Notes under the pieces: model-generated | Database searches by the model: none | What the model was told of the DNA's origin: nothing | Seen by the model: only the letters and a program-made list of their open reading frames with translations | NCBI RefSeq assembly: GCF_018499875.1 | Contig: NZ_JAHBAY010000005.1 | Span: 124,001-188,000, forward strand | Reading direction: 5' to 3' | DNA from: Kineosporia corallincola | GTDB taxonomy: Bacteria > Actinomycetota > Actinomycetes > Actinomycetales > Kineosporiaceae | Length of the DNA stretch: 64,000 nt | Position numbers and translations under genes: made by a program | Shown: piece after piece, positions 1-8,598 of the stretch | Layout of the letters: the number at the start of each line of letters is the position of its first letter | Position numbering within the stretch: position 1 is the stretch's first letter

Positions 1-578
1 CGGCGCATGAAGTCGTCGAGCTGTGCCAGCTGCCGCTGCGCCGTGGCCACGGTCGGGGCGAGGGTGGCCTCGATCTGGAGTCCCATGAGCATCGACACCA
101 GCTCGTCCGCCACGGTGATCAGGTCGAGGTGCGCGGGCAGGTCACCGTCGGACCTGGCCTCGTTCAGGTGGGCGACCATCTCGGTGCGCCAGCCCGCGGT
201 GATCCCGGCGTACAGCGTGGCCTTGTCCGGCGAGTTCAGGGCCTGCTGCCAGAAGTTGATGGCCAGCCGGGCCTCCGCCAGCCGCTCGGCGTCCAGCGGC
301 ATGATCTCCAGGCACAGCGTGCGCAGACCGCCCAGGCCGTGCCGGTCCGGGTCGGCGCGGTCGGCACGGCGGTTGGTGGCGGCCACGATGTGCTCGAAGG
401 CGGCCGTCAGGGCGGCCTCCTTGCTCGGGAAGTAGTAGCGCAGCGCCCCGTTCGAGGCCCCCGACACCTCGGCGATGCGCCGCGTGGTGACCGCCTGGAT
501 CCCCTCGTCGGCGATCAGCCGCCAGACCACCTCGACGATCTCCCGCCGCCGCACGTCATGGTCCACGATCTTCGGCAC
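1..578 (-). CDS. TetR/AcrR-family transcriptional regulator (C-terminus cut by window edge)
   Basis: The frame runs off the left edge, leaving about 192 residues. An N-terminal helix-turn-helix is clear: residues 1-60 include TTRRIAEVSG, then GALRYYFPSKEAAL, the classic TetR recognition helix followed by the YYF-xxKEAL turn. The rest is helical, as in ligand-binding TetR C-domains of the BetI/AcrR type. The GTG start at 578 is chosen because AGGGAAAGG lies about 8 nt upstream; the nearest ATG (559) is out of frame. Its target is unknown. It could control a gene left of the window, since the small membrane gene beyond 657 lies behind it on the same strand. Confidence 0.85.
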   Translation of the reverse strand, partial: MPKIVDHDVRRREIVEVVWRLIADEGIQAVTTRRIAEVSGASNGALRYYFPSKEAALTAAFEHIVAATNRRADRADPDRHGLGGLRTLCLEIMPLDAERLAEARLAINFWQQALNSPDKATLYAGITAGWRTEMVAHLNEARSDGDLPAHLDLITVADELVSMLMGLQIEATLAPTVATAQRQLAQLDDFMR

Positions 579-656
579 TGCCCGAGCCTTTCCCTGTCGC
601 AAACGTCCGGTCCCAGCCTACGGGCCGGGCGGACGCGGCGAGGGGCGGGAGCTCGT

Positions 657-812
657 TCAGAAGGCGATGAAACATCCCAGGACGGCCAGGAGCAGACCGG
701 TCACGGCGATGACCCGGCCGGCGATGCCGAGGTACTGGGCGAGTGCCCCCAGGGCGATGCACAGCAGGCCGACCATCAGGGTCGCCAGTCCTGCGTATCT
801 TCTCGGGGTCAT
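657..812 (-). CDS. Small hydrophobic membrane protein, 51 aa
   Basis: A 51-residue reading frame starts MTPRRYAGLATLMVG and consists almost entirely of two hydrophobic segments (about residues 7-27 and 31-51) separated by one arginine. This is the profile of a small two-helix inner-membrane protein. A basic N-terminus followed by a hydrophobic stretch ending at the stop is unlikely by chance. No ribosome binding site of quality is visible before the ATG. It lies 78 nt upstream of the TetR gene on the same strand and may be co-transcribed with it. The family is not recognised. Confidence 0.5.
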   Translation of the reverse strand: MTPRRYAGLATLMVGLLCIALGALAQYLGIAGRVIAVTGLLLAVLGCFIAF

Positions 813-963
813 CGCCGCATCGTAACCAGCCTGACCGGCGCCGGCTCAGTCACCGCACCCGTCCGCCGCAGCGCGGGCCCGCACGTGCAGGTGGCCCCGC
901 ACTGCACGGCGAAACTGATCCGCTCCCCGCTCCGCGAGCCACGCCACTGCCGGCACCCGCCCG

Positions 964-1755
964 TCAGACGCCCGCCGTCACCAGTTCGTCGATCGCCCCG
1001 GCCGGACCGGTGCGGGTGAACCACTCCACGCCGTAGGCCGACCGCAGGTCGTCCTGCTGGAGGTGGGCCGGGTCGATCTGGCTGGAATGTGCCTGGAGCG
1101 CGGCCAGTTTGGCGGCGAAGTCGGCGGTCCCGGCCTGGTAGTGCGTGACGATGCGGGAGGCCGGCAGCCCGACCGGCACGCTCGGCAGGCCGGCCCGGCC
1201 GGCCGCGTCGTTGGCCCCGAGCACCAGGTGCCGCACGGCCCGGTCGCGCAGCCCCTCGGCGTCCACCGTGGCCTCGTAGTAGGTGAGTTCCGGCCTGCTG
1301 CGGGCCACTTCGGCGACCGAGCGGTGCACCGCGACGTGGTCGGGGTGCGGGTAGATGCCGCCCTCGTCGTAGCCGACCAGGGTGTCGGCGCCGGCGCGGG
1401 CCACGATCGCACCGATCTGGCTCGCCACCGTGGCGACGGGCTGGCGGGCCAGGGCGTGGTCGGGCTGAACACCGCCCAGACCGGAGTCGGCCCAGCCGAG
1501 GGTGACCAGCTCGTGCACGCCGAGCACCTCGGCGGCACGCTCCAGCTCGCGGGCACGCACGCTGCCGACGTGACGGCCCTCGCCGGCCAGGTCCTGACCG
1601 GCCTGGCCGTCGGTGGCCACGACCAGGGTGACCCGGGCACCGCCCCGGGCCAGGGCGTGCATCACGGCGCCGGTGAAGATCGTCTCGTCGTCCGGATGGG
1701 CGTGGACGAATACGACAGAACGAGTGGGAGCAGGGGAAACGGGCAGGACGGACAT
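964..1755 (-). CDS. PIG-L / LmbE-family metal-dependent deacetylase, 263 aa
   Basis: The family removes acetyl groups from N-acetylglucosamine-type substrates (MshB in mycothiol synthesis, Mca, PIG-L) using zinc. Near the N-terminus lies HAHPDDE, the zinc-binding and catalytic-base motif, and further on HPDHVAVH, the second histidine pair. I start it at ATG 1755 (MSVLPVSP), which has GGAG about 9-12 nt upstream. An in-frame start at 1998 would add 81 residues, mostly a Gly-Glu-Leu-Pro repeat translated from a DNA tandem repeat, and looks non-genuine. It stands alone, divergent from the amine oxidase. The exact substrate cannot be told from the sequence; MshB itself, Mca or a natural-product deacetylase are all possible. 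Confidence 0.85.
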   Translation of the reverse strand: MSVLPVSPAPTRSVVFVHAHPDDETIFTGAVMHALARGGARVTLVVATDGQAGQDLAGEGRHVGSVRARELERAAEVLGVHELVTLGWADSGLGGVQPDHALARQPVATVASQIGAIVARAGADTLVGYDEGGIYPHPDHVAVHRSVAEVARSRPELTYYEATVDAEGLRDRAVRHLVLGANDAAGRAGLPSVPVGLPASRIVTHYQAGTADFAAKLAALQAHSSQIDPAHLQQDDLRSAYGVEWFTRTGPAGAIDELVTAGV

Positions 1756-1813
1756 GCGCGGGAACTCCGGTGGCAAGAAACGGTCGGTGGGGGCGGGGGT
1801 CAGCCCCGACAAC

Positions 1814-1876
1814 AGCTCGCCGGGCAGCTTGCCGGGCAGCTTGCCGGGCAGCTCGCCGGGCAGCTCGCCGGGCAGC
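1814..1876. repeat. 12-bp tandem repeat, 5.25 copies
   Basis: The unit is AGCTCGCCGGGC or its one-base variant AGCTTGCCGGGC, repeated head to tail five times with a partial sixth copy. It lies in the 394-nt gap between the deacetylase start (1755) and the amine oxidase start (2150). It would read as Pro-Gly-Glu/Lys-Leu if the deacetylase were extended upstream. A 12-bp period keeps frame, so copy-number change would be silent to any overlapping frame. No regulatory role can be inferred. Confidence 0.85.
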
Positions 1877-2149
1877 AGGAGATCACCATGGTCGTCGTCG
1901 CAGGCAGCATGAGGAACCCCCGTCCGATCACAAGGAACCGCTTCAGAATTCTCGACAAGATTACTCGACTTACCGCCCACAAGGCCAGGCGAGAACACCC
2001 GATCGGCCGCCGAACGTGGTTTACCTCGATGTAACAGCGCGAAATCTTTTTTTGTACATCTGTTGATTTACCGTGATGCCACAGCCGCCCGAGACCGTCA
2101 GGTCGCGCACCACACCACCGGCCGGACCAGCTCACGAAGGAAACCCGCT
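1877..2149. other. AT-richer intergenic stretch upstream of the amine oxidase
   Basis: This 270-nt gap has locally high A+T (for example the T-run near 2045-2055 followed by GTACATC), unlike surrounding coding DNA. It should hold the divergent promoters of the deacetylase and amine oxidase. GAAGGAAA at 2136-2143 is a good ribosome binding site for the oxidase GTG. I could not assign convincing -35/-10 pairs. Confidence 0.4.
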
Positions 2150-4102
2150 GTGAACCAGACATCTTCAGCACCCGCACGGCACCCCCTCGCCCCGGTCACC
2201 GAGTCCGAGATCCACGCGGTCCGGCAGATCGTCGCCGAGGCCGGAAAGCTCAGCGACAGCACCCGGTTCGCCTACATCGGCCTGCACGAGCCGGCCAAGG
2301 CCGAGGTCGCGGCGCACCGCGACGGCGACGTCGTGACCCGCGTCTTCCGGGCCCTGCTGCTCGACCTGGCCACCCAGGCGTCCTCCGACCTTCTCGTGAA
2401 TGTCACCACCGGACAGATGGTTTCGGACACCGAGCTGGACCCGTCCGCGACCGGTCAGCTGCCGGTGCTGGACGAGGAGTTCGAGCTGGTCGAGCAGTTG
2501 CTGAGTAAGGACGAGCGCTGGCTCGCCGCGATCGCCGAGCGCGGCCTCGACATCACCCGGGTGCGCGTGGCGCCGCTGTCGGCCGGGGTGTACGCCGACG
2601 AGTACCCGGACGAGGCCGGCCGACGCGTGCTGCGCGGCCTGGGCTTCTACCAGGAGCACGAGAAGGACTCCGCCTGGGCGCACCCGATCGACGGGCTGGT
2701 GGCCTACGTCGACACCATGAACCACGTCGTCGACCAGGTCATCGACTACGGGATCGTGCCGCTGCCGGCCGAGTCGGGCAACTACGACGACCCGGCGGTC
2801 AGCGGGCCGATGCGCACCACCCAGAAGCCCCTGCTGATCACCCAGCCCGAGGGCTCGAGCCTGGACATCGACGACGACAACCTGCTCACCTGGGAAAAGT
2901 GGTCGCTCCGCGTGGGTTTCGACGCCCGTGAGGGCCTGGCCCTGCACCAGCTGGCATTCGACGGCCGGCCGATCATGCACCGCGCCTCGATCGCCGAGAT
3001 GGTGGTGCCCTACGCCGACCCCTCGCCGGTGCGGTCCTGGCAGAACTACTTCGACACCGGTGAGTACCTGGTCGGGCGGTACGCCAACGCCCTGGAGCTG
3101 GGCTGCGACTGCCTGGGCGAGATCACCTACCTGGACGCGGTGATCGCCGACGAGAAGGGCGAGCCGAAGCGGCTGCGCAACGCGATCTGCATCCACGAGG
3201 AGGACTTCGGCATCCTCTGGAAGCACTCCGACCTGTGGACCGGATCGCACGAGACCCGGCGCCAGCGGCGGCTGGTCGTGTCGTTCTTCACCACGATCGG
3301 CAACTACGACTACGGTTTCTACTGGTACCTCTACCTCGACGGCACCATCGAGTTCGAGGCCAAGGCCACCGGCATCGTGTTCACCAGCGCCCACCCGGGC
3401 GGCGACTACCCCTACGCCACCGAGATCGCGCCCGGCCTGGGCGCTCCCTACCACCAGCACCTGTTCAGCGCCCGGCTCGACATGACGGTGGACGGCGAGA
3501 AGAACCGGGTGGAGGAGATCGACGTGGTCCGCGTGCCGAAGGGCCCGGACAACCCGCGCGGCAACGCCTTCGGCACCTCCAGCACCGTGCTGACATCCGA
3601 GGCCGTGGCCCGCCGCGACGCCGACCCGTCGAAGAACCGGGTGTGGCACATCAGCAACCCGGACCGGCTCAACCGGCTGGGCCGCCCGGTCTCCTACGCC
3701 CTGATCCCCGAGGGCCTGCCCACCCTGCTGGCCGACCCGGACTCCTCGGTCGCACACCGTGCCGCGTTCGCCACCAACCACCTCTGGGTCACCCAGTACC
3801 ACCCCGACGAGCGTTATCCCGCAGGCGATTTCGTCAACCAGCACCCGGGCGACGCCGGCCTGCCCGCGTTCGTCGCGAACGACCGCCCGCTCGACGGCGA
3901 GGACCTGGTGGTCTGGCACACCTTCGGCCTGACCCACACCCCGCGCCCCGAGGACTGGCCGATCATGCCGGTCGACTACAGCGGCTTCAAGCTCAAGCCG
4001 GTCGGCTTCTTCGACCGCAACCCCACCCTCGACGTGCCGCCGTCCGCGTCCGCCCACTGCTCCACCGACACCAGCACCGGATCGGGAGCCTGCCATGACT
4101 GA
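2150..4102 (+). CDS. Copper-containing primary amine oxidase (TPQ cofactor), 650 aa
   Basis: It oxidises primary amines (tyramine, phenethylamine or similar) to aldehyde, ammonia and hydrogen peroxide. The cofactor tyrosine lies in NYDYG (Tyr386, converted to topaquinone), the catalytic base in YFDTGEY (Asp302), and the copper ligands in HQH (His435, His437) plus His596 in [14 protein letters not shown]. Each is offset by four residues from the well-studied Arthrobacter enzyme positions as I remember them. The length is normal for bacterial members and no signal peptide is present, so it is cytoplasmic. The GTG start follows GAAGGAAA; an upstream ATG at 2063 would add an unrelated 29-residue leader. 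The last 8 nt overlap the permease, which probably imports the substrate. Confidence 0.95.
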   Translation: MNQTSSAPARHPLAPVTESEIHAVRQIVAEAGKLSDSTRFAYIGLHEPAKAEVAAHRDGDVVTRVFRALLLDLATQASSDLLVNVTTGQMVSDTELDPSATGQLPVLDEEFELVEQLLSKDERWLAAIAERGLDITRVRVAPLSAGVYADEYPDEAGRRVLRGLGFYQEHEKDSAWAHPIDGLVAYVDTMNHVVDQVIDYGIVPLPAESGNYDDPAVSGPMRTTQKPLLITQPEGSSLDIDDDNLLTWEKWSLRVGFDAREGLALHQLAFDGRPIMHRASIAEMVVPYADPSPVRSWQNYFDTGEYLVGRYANALELGCDCLGEITYLDAVIADEKGEPKRLRNAICIHEEDFGILWKHSDLWTGSHETRRQRRLVVSFFTTIGNYDYGFYWYLYLDGTIEFEAKATGIVFTSAHPGGDYPYATEIAPGLGAPYHQHLFSARLDMTVDGEKNRVEEIDVVRVPKGPDNPRGNAFGTSSTVLTSEAVARRDADPSKNRVWHISNPDRLNRLGRPVSYALIPEGLPTLLADPDSSVAHRAAFATNHLWVTQYHPDERYPAGDFVNQHPGDAGLPAFVANDRPLDGEDLVVWHTFGLTHTPRPEDWPIMPVDYSGFKLKPVGFFDRNPTLDVPPSASAHCSTDTSTGSGACHD

Positions 4103-5522
4103 GACGAGCACCGGCACCGAACGGCTGAGCGGCACCCTGGGCGCCGGCTCCATCGTGTTCATGGTGGTCGCCGCCGCCGCGCCGCTCACCGTGATCGCCG
4201 GCAGCGTGCCGCTGGGCATCGCCCTGGGCAACGGCACCGGCTACCCCGCCATGTACGCCGTCGCCGCGGTCATCCTGGCCCTGTTCGCCGTCGGGTTCGT
4301 CGCGATGGCCCGGCACGTGCCGCAGGCCGGGGCGTTCTACTCCTACGTGGAGCAGGGGCTGGGCCGCGGCGCCGGGCTCGGCGCGGCCTTCCTGGCCCTG
4401 CTCACCTACACCGCCGTGCAGGGCGCTGTGTACGGCTATCTCGGCTTCGCCCTCAACGAGCTGCTGGTCTCCTACGGCGTGCCGTCACTGCCCTGGTGGC
4501 TGTGGACGCTGGTGGCCATCGCCGTCACCGGCCTGCTCGGCTACCGGCACATCGACCTGTCCGGAAAAGTGCTGGGACTGCTGCTGATCGCCGAGATCGG
4601 CATCGTGCTGGCCCTCGACGCCGTGGTCGTCGCGCAGGGCGGCAGCGACACCGAGGGCCTGTCCGGCGGGGCCCTGCACCTGGACTCGATCACCTCCGGC
4701 GCCCCGGGCATCGGCCTGATGTTCGCCATCGCCGGGTTCATCGGTTTCGAGGCCACCGCCGTGTTCCGCGACGAGGCCCGCGACCCCGACCGCACCGTCC
4801 CCCGCGCCACCTACATCGCGCTGGCCGTGATCGGCGTGTTCTACTCGGTGTCGGCCTGGGCCGTGATCAGCGCCTGGGGCGACAACGGCGCCCTGGCCGA
4901 GGCCGCCGCCGACCCGGGCACCATGGTCCCGGTGACCGCCGAGCAGTACCTCGGCGGCGCGGCCGGGCACGTCGTTCAGGCCCTGCTGGTCACCAGCCTG
5001 TTCGCCAGCGTGCTGTCGTTCCACAACGTGCTCTCGCGCTACCTGTTCGCGCTGGGCAGGTCCGCGGTGCTGCCCGGTGTGCTGGGCCGCAGCCACCCCC
5101 GCCACCACTCGCCGCACCTCGGCTCGGTGGCCCAGACCCTCAGCGCCGCCGTGCTTCTGGTGATCTGCGCGGCGGCCGGGCTGGACCCGGTGGCCGAGGT
5201 GTTCGCCTGGCTGTCCGGTGCGGCGACCGCCGGCATCCTGCTGCTCATGCTGATGACCAGCATCGCCGTGCTGCTGTACTTCCACACCAGCCGCGTCGAC
5301 ACCCGGCTCTGGAACACCCGGATCGCCCCGGCCCTGGGCCTGCTCGGGATCGCCGGCTGCCTGGTGATCACCGTGCGGAACCTGCCGCTGCTGGTCGGTG
5401 GGTCGCAGACGCTGGCCCTGGTGCTCGACGCCCTGCTGGTGCTCTCGGTGGTGGCCGGTTTCGCCCTGGCCGCGGCCCGGCCCGCCGCCGGAACGGCCCT
5501 GCTGCCCGAGCAGGCGGGCTGA
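4095..5522 (+). CDS. APC-superfamily amino acid / amine permease, 475 aa
   Basis: A polytopic protein of about 12 membrane segments. The first helix carries [24 protein letters not shown], typical of the unwound TM1 of APC transporters, and [15 protein letters not shown] precedes TM3 as in the family signature. Hydrophilic loops include [16 protein letters not shown], a well-known cytoplasmic loop in the amino acid-polyamine-organocation group. Its ATG lies inside the end of the amine oxidase gene (8-nt overlap), so translation is coupled. The natural inference is that it brings in the amine that the oxidase deaminates. Exact substrate unknown. Confidence 0.9.
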   Translation: MTETSTGTERLSGTLGAGSIVFMVVAAAAPLTVIAGSVPLGIALGNGTGYPAMYAVAAVILALFAVGFVAMARHVPQAGAFYSYVEQGLGRGAGLGAAFLALLTYTAVQGAVYGYLGFALNELLVSYGVPSLPWWLWTLVAIAVTGLLGYRHIDLSGKVLGLLLIAEIGIVLALDAVVVAQGGSDTEGLSGGALHLDSITSGAPGIGLMFAIAGFIGFEATAVFRDEARDPDRTVPRATYIALAVIGVFYSVSAWAVISAWGDNGALAEAAADPGTMVPVTAEQYLGGAAGHVVQALLVTSLFASVLSFHNVLSRYLFALGRSAVLPGVLGRSHPRHHSPHLGSVAQTLSAAVLLVICAAAGLDPVAEVFAWLSGAATAGILLLMLMTSIAVLLYFHTSRVDTRLWNTRIAPALGLLGIAGCLVITVRNLPLLVGGSQTLALVLDALLVLSVVAGFALAAARPAAGTALLPEQAG

Positions 5523-5526
5523 GATC

Positions 5527-5985
5527 ATGACCACGGCGACGTTCTCGGCACCACGCACCATGGCACCGCTCGTGGGCACCCGGCTGGTCGCGGCGCTCGC
5601 CGCGGCCGGCGGGGCCGCCCACCTGGCCACCCTGACGGCGCCGTTCGGGTTCCACGCCGGGTTCTTCGCCGCCATGGCTCTCGGATGTCTCGGCTGCGCG
5701 GCCCATCTCGCGCGCAGCGGATCGCCCCGGGCCCTGGTGACGGCGGCGGTCATGGCCGCGGCCATGCTGGTGCTGCACCTGGGCTACCTGCTGGCCACCG
5801 CTCCGGCCTTCGCCGGGGTGGAGCACGTGCACGGCGGCGCGGTCGTCGTCACCGCCTCGGCAACATCACATTCCGGCCATCACGACCTGTCGTGGGCCAC
5901 CCTCGTGCCGTTGCTGCCCGAACTCGCGGTGCTGGCCCTGACCGGCCCGCTCCTGCGACGCGGCCGCACGGCCTCCCTGCCCTGA
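5527..5985 (+). CDS. Predicted four-helix membrane protein, 152 aa
   Basis: The family is not recognised. Four hydrophobic stretches are visible (about residues 18-38, 45-62, 70-95, 125-142). Between helices 3 and 4 is a loop with clustered histidines (EHVHGG, then HSGHHD) that could bind a metal such as copper. It starts with ATG 4 nt after the permease stop and is therefore in the same operon. A metal-handling role beside a copper oxidase is attractive but is only inference. A hairpin terminator follows at 6001. Confidence 0.6.
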   Translation: MTTATFSAPRTMAPLVGTRLVAALAAAGGAAHLATLTAPFGFHAGFFAAMALGCLGCAAHLARSGSPRALVTAAVMAAAMLVLHLGYLLATAPAFAGVEHVHGGAVVVTASATSHSGHHDLSWATLVPLLPELAVLALTGPLLRRGRTASLP

Positions 5986-6000
5986 AAAGCCTTTCCAACC

Positions 6001-6042
6001 ATGGACGACGGTGAGCTCCGGCCGGGGCTCACCGTCGTCCAT
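6001..6042. terminator. Bidirectional hairpin terminator between convergent genes
   Basis: A perfect 16-bp inverted repeat (ATGGACGACGGTGAGC and its complement) with a 10-nt loop sits between the plus-strand operon ending at 5985 and the minus-strand gene ending at 6057. CATTTT follows on the plus strand. Its GGACGACG core recurs in hairpins at 13255, 30760 and 32655. Confidence 0.8.
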
Positions 6043-6056
6043 CATTTTGCCGGTCG

Positions 6057-6788
6057 TCACCAGCTGCGGGCCGCCCAGGTGGCCGAGACGATGCCCGGCA
6101 CGAAAAGGCACAGGAGAAGGGCCCATCCGCCGGTGAGCCGGCGATCCGGGTTCCTCGGGGCCGGCACGAACGGGGTGGGGCCGCTCAGCAGCAGGAACAG
6201 CGGAACGGCCACGGGCGAGACGAACATCCAGGCCCAGAACCAGGCCCAGCGGGTCGCCCGCCAGGCATGCCGGTCGATGACGATCCGCAGCAGCACCACC
6301 AGGTTCACCACCAGCAGGGCCAGCCCCAGCCCTGAGGGCAGGTGCCGGAAGCCGAGAATGCTGCTCTCGGAGGAGCGGTCCCACTCCGTGTTCACCGTCA
6401 GGTCCGGATAGGTCCGGCGCAGGTAGTCCGCGAGATCACGCTCACCGGAGAGGACCGGCCCGCTGGAGGTGCTGCCGGAACCGTCCTCGTCGGTGGTCAC
6501 CCTGACGTCGTCCTGCCGGGTGATCCCCCAGCCGCCCTCCCAGACCACGGTCTGGAGAACGGAACCGGTCTCGTTCCTCAGCAGCCCTTCGCCGCGCACG
6601 GTGACCGAGCTGATCTTCCCCTCCGCCAGATCGTTCTGGAGATTCCCGAACCGGCCCTGCCGCTCCCCCAGCAGGACCGCGAACACCACGAGCACGACAT
6701 AGACAATGAAAAGGGCCCAACGCACCCAGTCCGCCGCCTGTTTCGACGATCGGTGCGGGCGCTGCGGTTCGGTGACGATCACGTGCAC
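6057..6788 (-). CDS. Predicted membrane protein beside the retron, 243 aa
   Basis: The family is not recognised. It has an N-terminal membrane helix (about residues 22-42), a soluble region of about 110 residues rich in charged and Thr/Ser residues, and three C-terminal helices (about 155-175, 187-207, 222-240). It lies 97 nt downstream of the reverse transcriptase on the same strand, with no obvious terminator between, so it may be transcribed with the retron. Some retrons use membrane-spanning effectors, making this the natural effector candidate. It could equally be an unrelated gene. The GTG start at 6788 lacks a clear ribosome binding site. Confidence 0.6.
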   Translation of the reverse strand: MHVIVTEPQRPHRSSKQAADWVRWALFIVYVVLVVFAVLLGERQGRFGNLQNDLAEGKISSVTVRGEGLLRNETGSVLQTVVWEGGWGITRQDDVRVTTDEDGSGSTSSGPVLSGERDLADYLRRTYPDLTVNTEWDRSSESSILGFRHLPSGLGLALLVVNLVVLLRIVIDRHAWRATRWAWFWAWMFVSPVAVPLFLLLSGPTPFVPAPRNPDRRLTGGWALLLCLFVPGIVSATWAARSW

Positions 6789-6885
6789 AGGGACGCCGCA
6801 CGGTCACCGGGCGTTGCGGGACCGCCGCGAGGGGAACATCACTCCCCCGTGCCCCGAACGACGGCTTGCGATCCAGCCGTTCCGG

Positions 6886-8265
6886 TCAGGGCTGCTCCCC
6901 GGGCCAGACGATCCGCTCGAACTGTGCCCGCAGTTTCTGCCCGCGCGCGGGGTTCAGCTGCGTGGCCCAGGCGATCCGGCCGAGCAGGTGCGCCCGGAAA
7001 TCGGCGTGCTGCTCGCGGTTCTGGACTGCGGGGTCCGACCGCGCGGCGTTGTGCAGAATCGCCCGGAGCCGGTCGTACTCGGTACGGGGCAGATTGCTGT
7101 GCTCGTTGACCACGATCCCGGTCACCTCCTGGCGCCGGGACCGCTCGCGCACCCGAGTCTTCGCCGGTTGCAGGGCCAGGCCCTCGGAGCGCACGATCCG
7201 CCCGACGGCCTCGGTCACGCGTTGCGCGGCCCGTGGCTCCAGGTCGCCGGAGAAGGTGAGGTCGTCGGCGTACCGGGTGTAGGTCAGACCGGTCGCGGCG
7301 GCCAGACCCGACAGCCTGCGATCCAGCGCCATCACGCACAGATTGGCCAGGGCCGGTGAGGTGGGTGCTCCCTGCGGCAGGTGAGCCCCGGCGAGCAGAC
7401 GGCGCAGGCCGGGCCGGGCACTGACGGCTTCCGGGGTGCTGCCGGGCCGGGCCGGCGGCATGGCGGCGATCACGGCGACCGGGGTGCGGTGCACGCACAA
7501 CCCGGTCAGTGCGTGGGCGACCGGCTGGGCGTACCCGGCCGTCCGGAACACCCCGTACACCCGGCCGCCGTTCAGGTGCGCGAAGAACGCGGCGAGGTCG
7601 AGGGAGATCACGACGGCCGCCCCGGTGTGACGGCGGGCGCCGGTGACCGCGCTACGGCCGGGGACGAAGCCGTGGGCGGCCGGGTGCACCGGGATCAGCG
7701 CCAGGACCTCGTCGAGCAGGGTCCGCTGCACCGAGCGCAGCCGGGGCCGGGGCGCCTCGAGCAGGCGGGGCCGGCCCGAGCCCGGCGTCGTCCACCGGTA
7801 CCGGTAGTGGTGCAGGGGCCCGGGTGCGGCCCGCCGTTGCAGGCCCTTGACGTCGGCGAACCAGTCCAGGTGCGCCGGATCCAGGTCGAGCAGGGCAGCC
7901 AGGTCGGCAAGGTCGTGCAGCTCGGGCACGGGCCAGGGACGACGGTCCGCCATCCGCACCGGCGTGGGCGGGATGCGCCGGGCCCGCAGAACCGGTGCCC
8001 TGCCCGGAGGGGCCGAGCGGTTCAGGGCCGCCCACAGCACTGGGCTGTTCTCGATGAACCGGGCCAGCTCGCGGGGCCGGTCGGCCGGCGGGCGCGGGTA
8101 GGCGGCCAGCACCTCCCGGGCGAGTTTCCGCGGCCAGCGCCGCCGCCCGCCCACGCCCACCACACTCACGGCGGCCTCGGCCATCGGCCGGGTCGCCCAG
8201 GCCTCAGCGCCCAGGAAGGCGTTGCCCAGTCCCCGGGCCAGAGTCCGGACCCGGTCGGAGGTCAT
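6886..8265 (-). CDS. Retron-type reverse transcriptase, 459 aa
   Basis: It would copy part of its own RNA into multicopy single-stranded DNA. Motifs in order: RLLEAPRPRLRSVQR (RT1, about 167-181), AAHGFVPGRSAV (RT2, 196-207), SLDLAAFF with the first catalytic Asp (221-228), LPQGAPTSP (296-304), RYADDLTFSG with the catalytic YADD (332-335), and VTGIVVN (381-387), the VTG block that marks retron enzymes. There is no maturase or endonuclease domain, which argues against a group II intron. An N-terminal extension of about 140 residues ends in LDWFADVKGLQRR. I chose ATG 8265, 2 nt beyond the RNA; a GTG at 8430 is in frame but lies inside the RNA's 5' arm. Confidence 0.9.
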   Translation of the reverse strand: MTSDRVRTLARGLGNAFLGAEAWATRPMAEAAVSVVGVGGRRRWPRKLAREVLAAYPRPPADRPRELARFIENSPVLWAALNRSAPPGRAPVLRARRIPPTPVRMADRRPWPVPELHDLADLAALLDLDPAHLDWFADVKGLQRRAAPGPLHHYRYRWTTPGSGRPRLLEAPRPRLRSVQRTLLDEVLALIPVHPAAHGFVPGRSAVTGARRHTGAAVVISLDLAAFFAHLNGGRVYGVFRTAGYAQPVAHALTGLCVHRTPVAVIAAMPPARPGSTPEAVSARPGLRRLLAGAHLPQGAPTSPALANLCVMALDRRLSGLAAATGLTYTRYADDLTFSGDLEPRAAQRVTEAVGRIVRSEGLALQPAKTRVRERSRRQEVTGIVVNEHSNLPRTEYDRLRAILHNAARSDPAVQNREQHADFRAHLLGRIAWATQLNPARGQKLRAQFERIVWPGEQP

Positions 8266-8267
8266 GA

Positions 8268-8432
8268 CGGTGGCGTCCGGGTGCGACCTGTCGTGCAGTG
8301 CGCGTGCGTAGCAGCGCGGAGCGCTGCGTGGCACGTGCGGCGTGATGCCGAGGACGTGCCGGTTTCCCCGGGGTAGCCCCGGAGCGACCGTCCGGACGAG
8401 GCCAGCCGGAGTTCTCGCCCCGGACGCCACCG
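8268..8432 (-). ncRNA. Retron msr-msd RNA (predicted)
   Basis: The 165 nt directly upstream of the reverse transcriptase begin with CGGTGGCGTCCGGG (8432-8419) and end with its exact complement (8281-8268), as expected for a retron a1/a2 stem. Right after the 5' arm comes GCGAGAAC, resembling the sequence next to the branching G in known retrons. Between the arms are four consecutive stems: TCCGG/CCGGA (8410-8391); CTCCGGGG/CCCCGGGG with a CTA loop (8384-8366) inside CGGT/ACCG; GGCACGT/ACGTGCC with an inner CGGC/GCCG (8360-8330); and GCAGCGC/GCGCTGC with a TCC loop (8327-8311). The msr/msd boundary and branch nucleotide are inferred. Confidence 0.8.
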
Positions 8433-8442
8433 CATGCGCCGA

Positions 8443-8448
8443 ACCCTA
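8443..8448 (-). promoter_or_regulatory. Putative -10 element of the retron RNA
   Basis: TAGGGT on the minus strand ends 10 nt before the 5' arm of the msr-msd RNA, placing a transcription start at about 8434-8436. That would make the transcript begin almost exactly at the inverted repeat. No strong -35 is visible. Confidence 0.45.
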
Positions 8449-8598
8449 GCGCGCGCCCACAACGGGAGCCGGAAGAACGTGAGTGGCCTTCCTGCTTCTT
8501 CCAGCTCGCGCCGATCGACATCCCAGTAAAAGGGGCATTCCGCTTTCAGCGATCCCTTCGTAGCCTGAGGCGAGCTCACCCGACGGAGAGGAGCTCGT

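Noticed and set aside
129-1019. Long open frames opposite real genes throughout the window (for example 129-1019, 2165-4237, 14905-16779, 39819-41681)
   Set aside because: Their translations are Gly/Arg/Pro/Val/His-rich without domains and simply mirror high-GC third positions of the genes on the other strand.
1756-1998. Upstream extension of the PIG-L deacetylase to 1998
   Set aside because: It would translate the 12-bp tandem repeat, and the ATG at 1755 has a better ribosome binding site and the family's normal N-terminus.
6886-8265. Group II intron maturase
   Set aside because: No maturase X domain, HNH domain or intron domain V-like hairpin; the VTG motif and adjacent structured RNA favour a retron.
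8266-8430. N-terminal 55-residue extension of the reverse transcriptase from GTG 8430
   Set aside because: The DNA folds into the retron RNA and its closing repeat, and there is no ribosome binding site at 8430. The start at 8265 is preferred.
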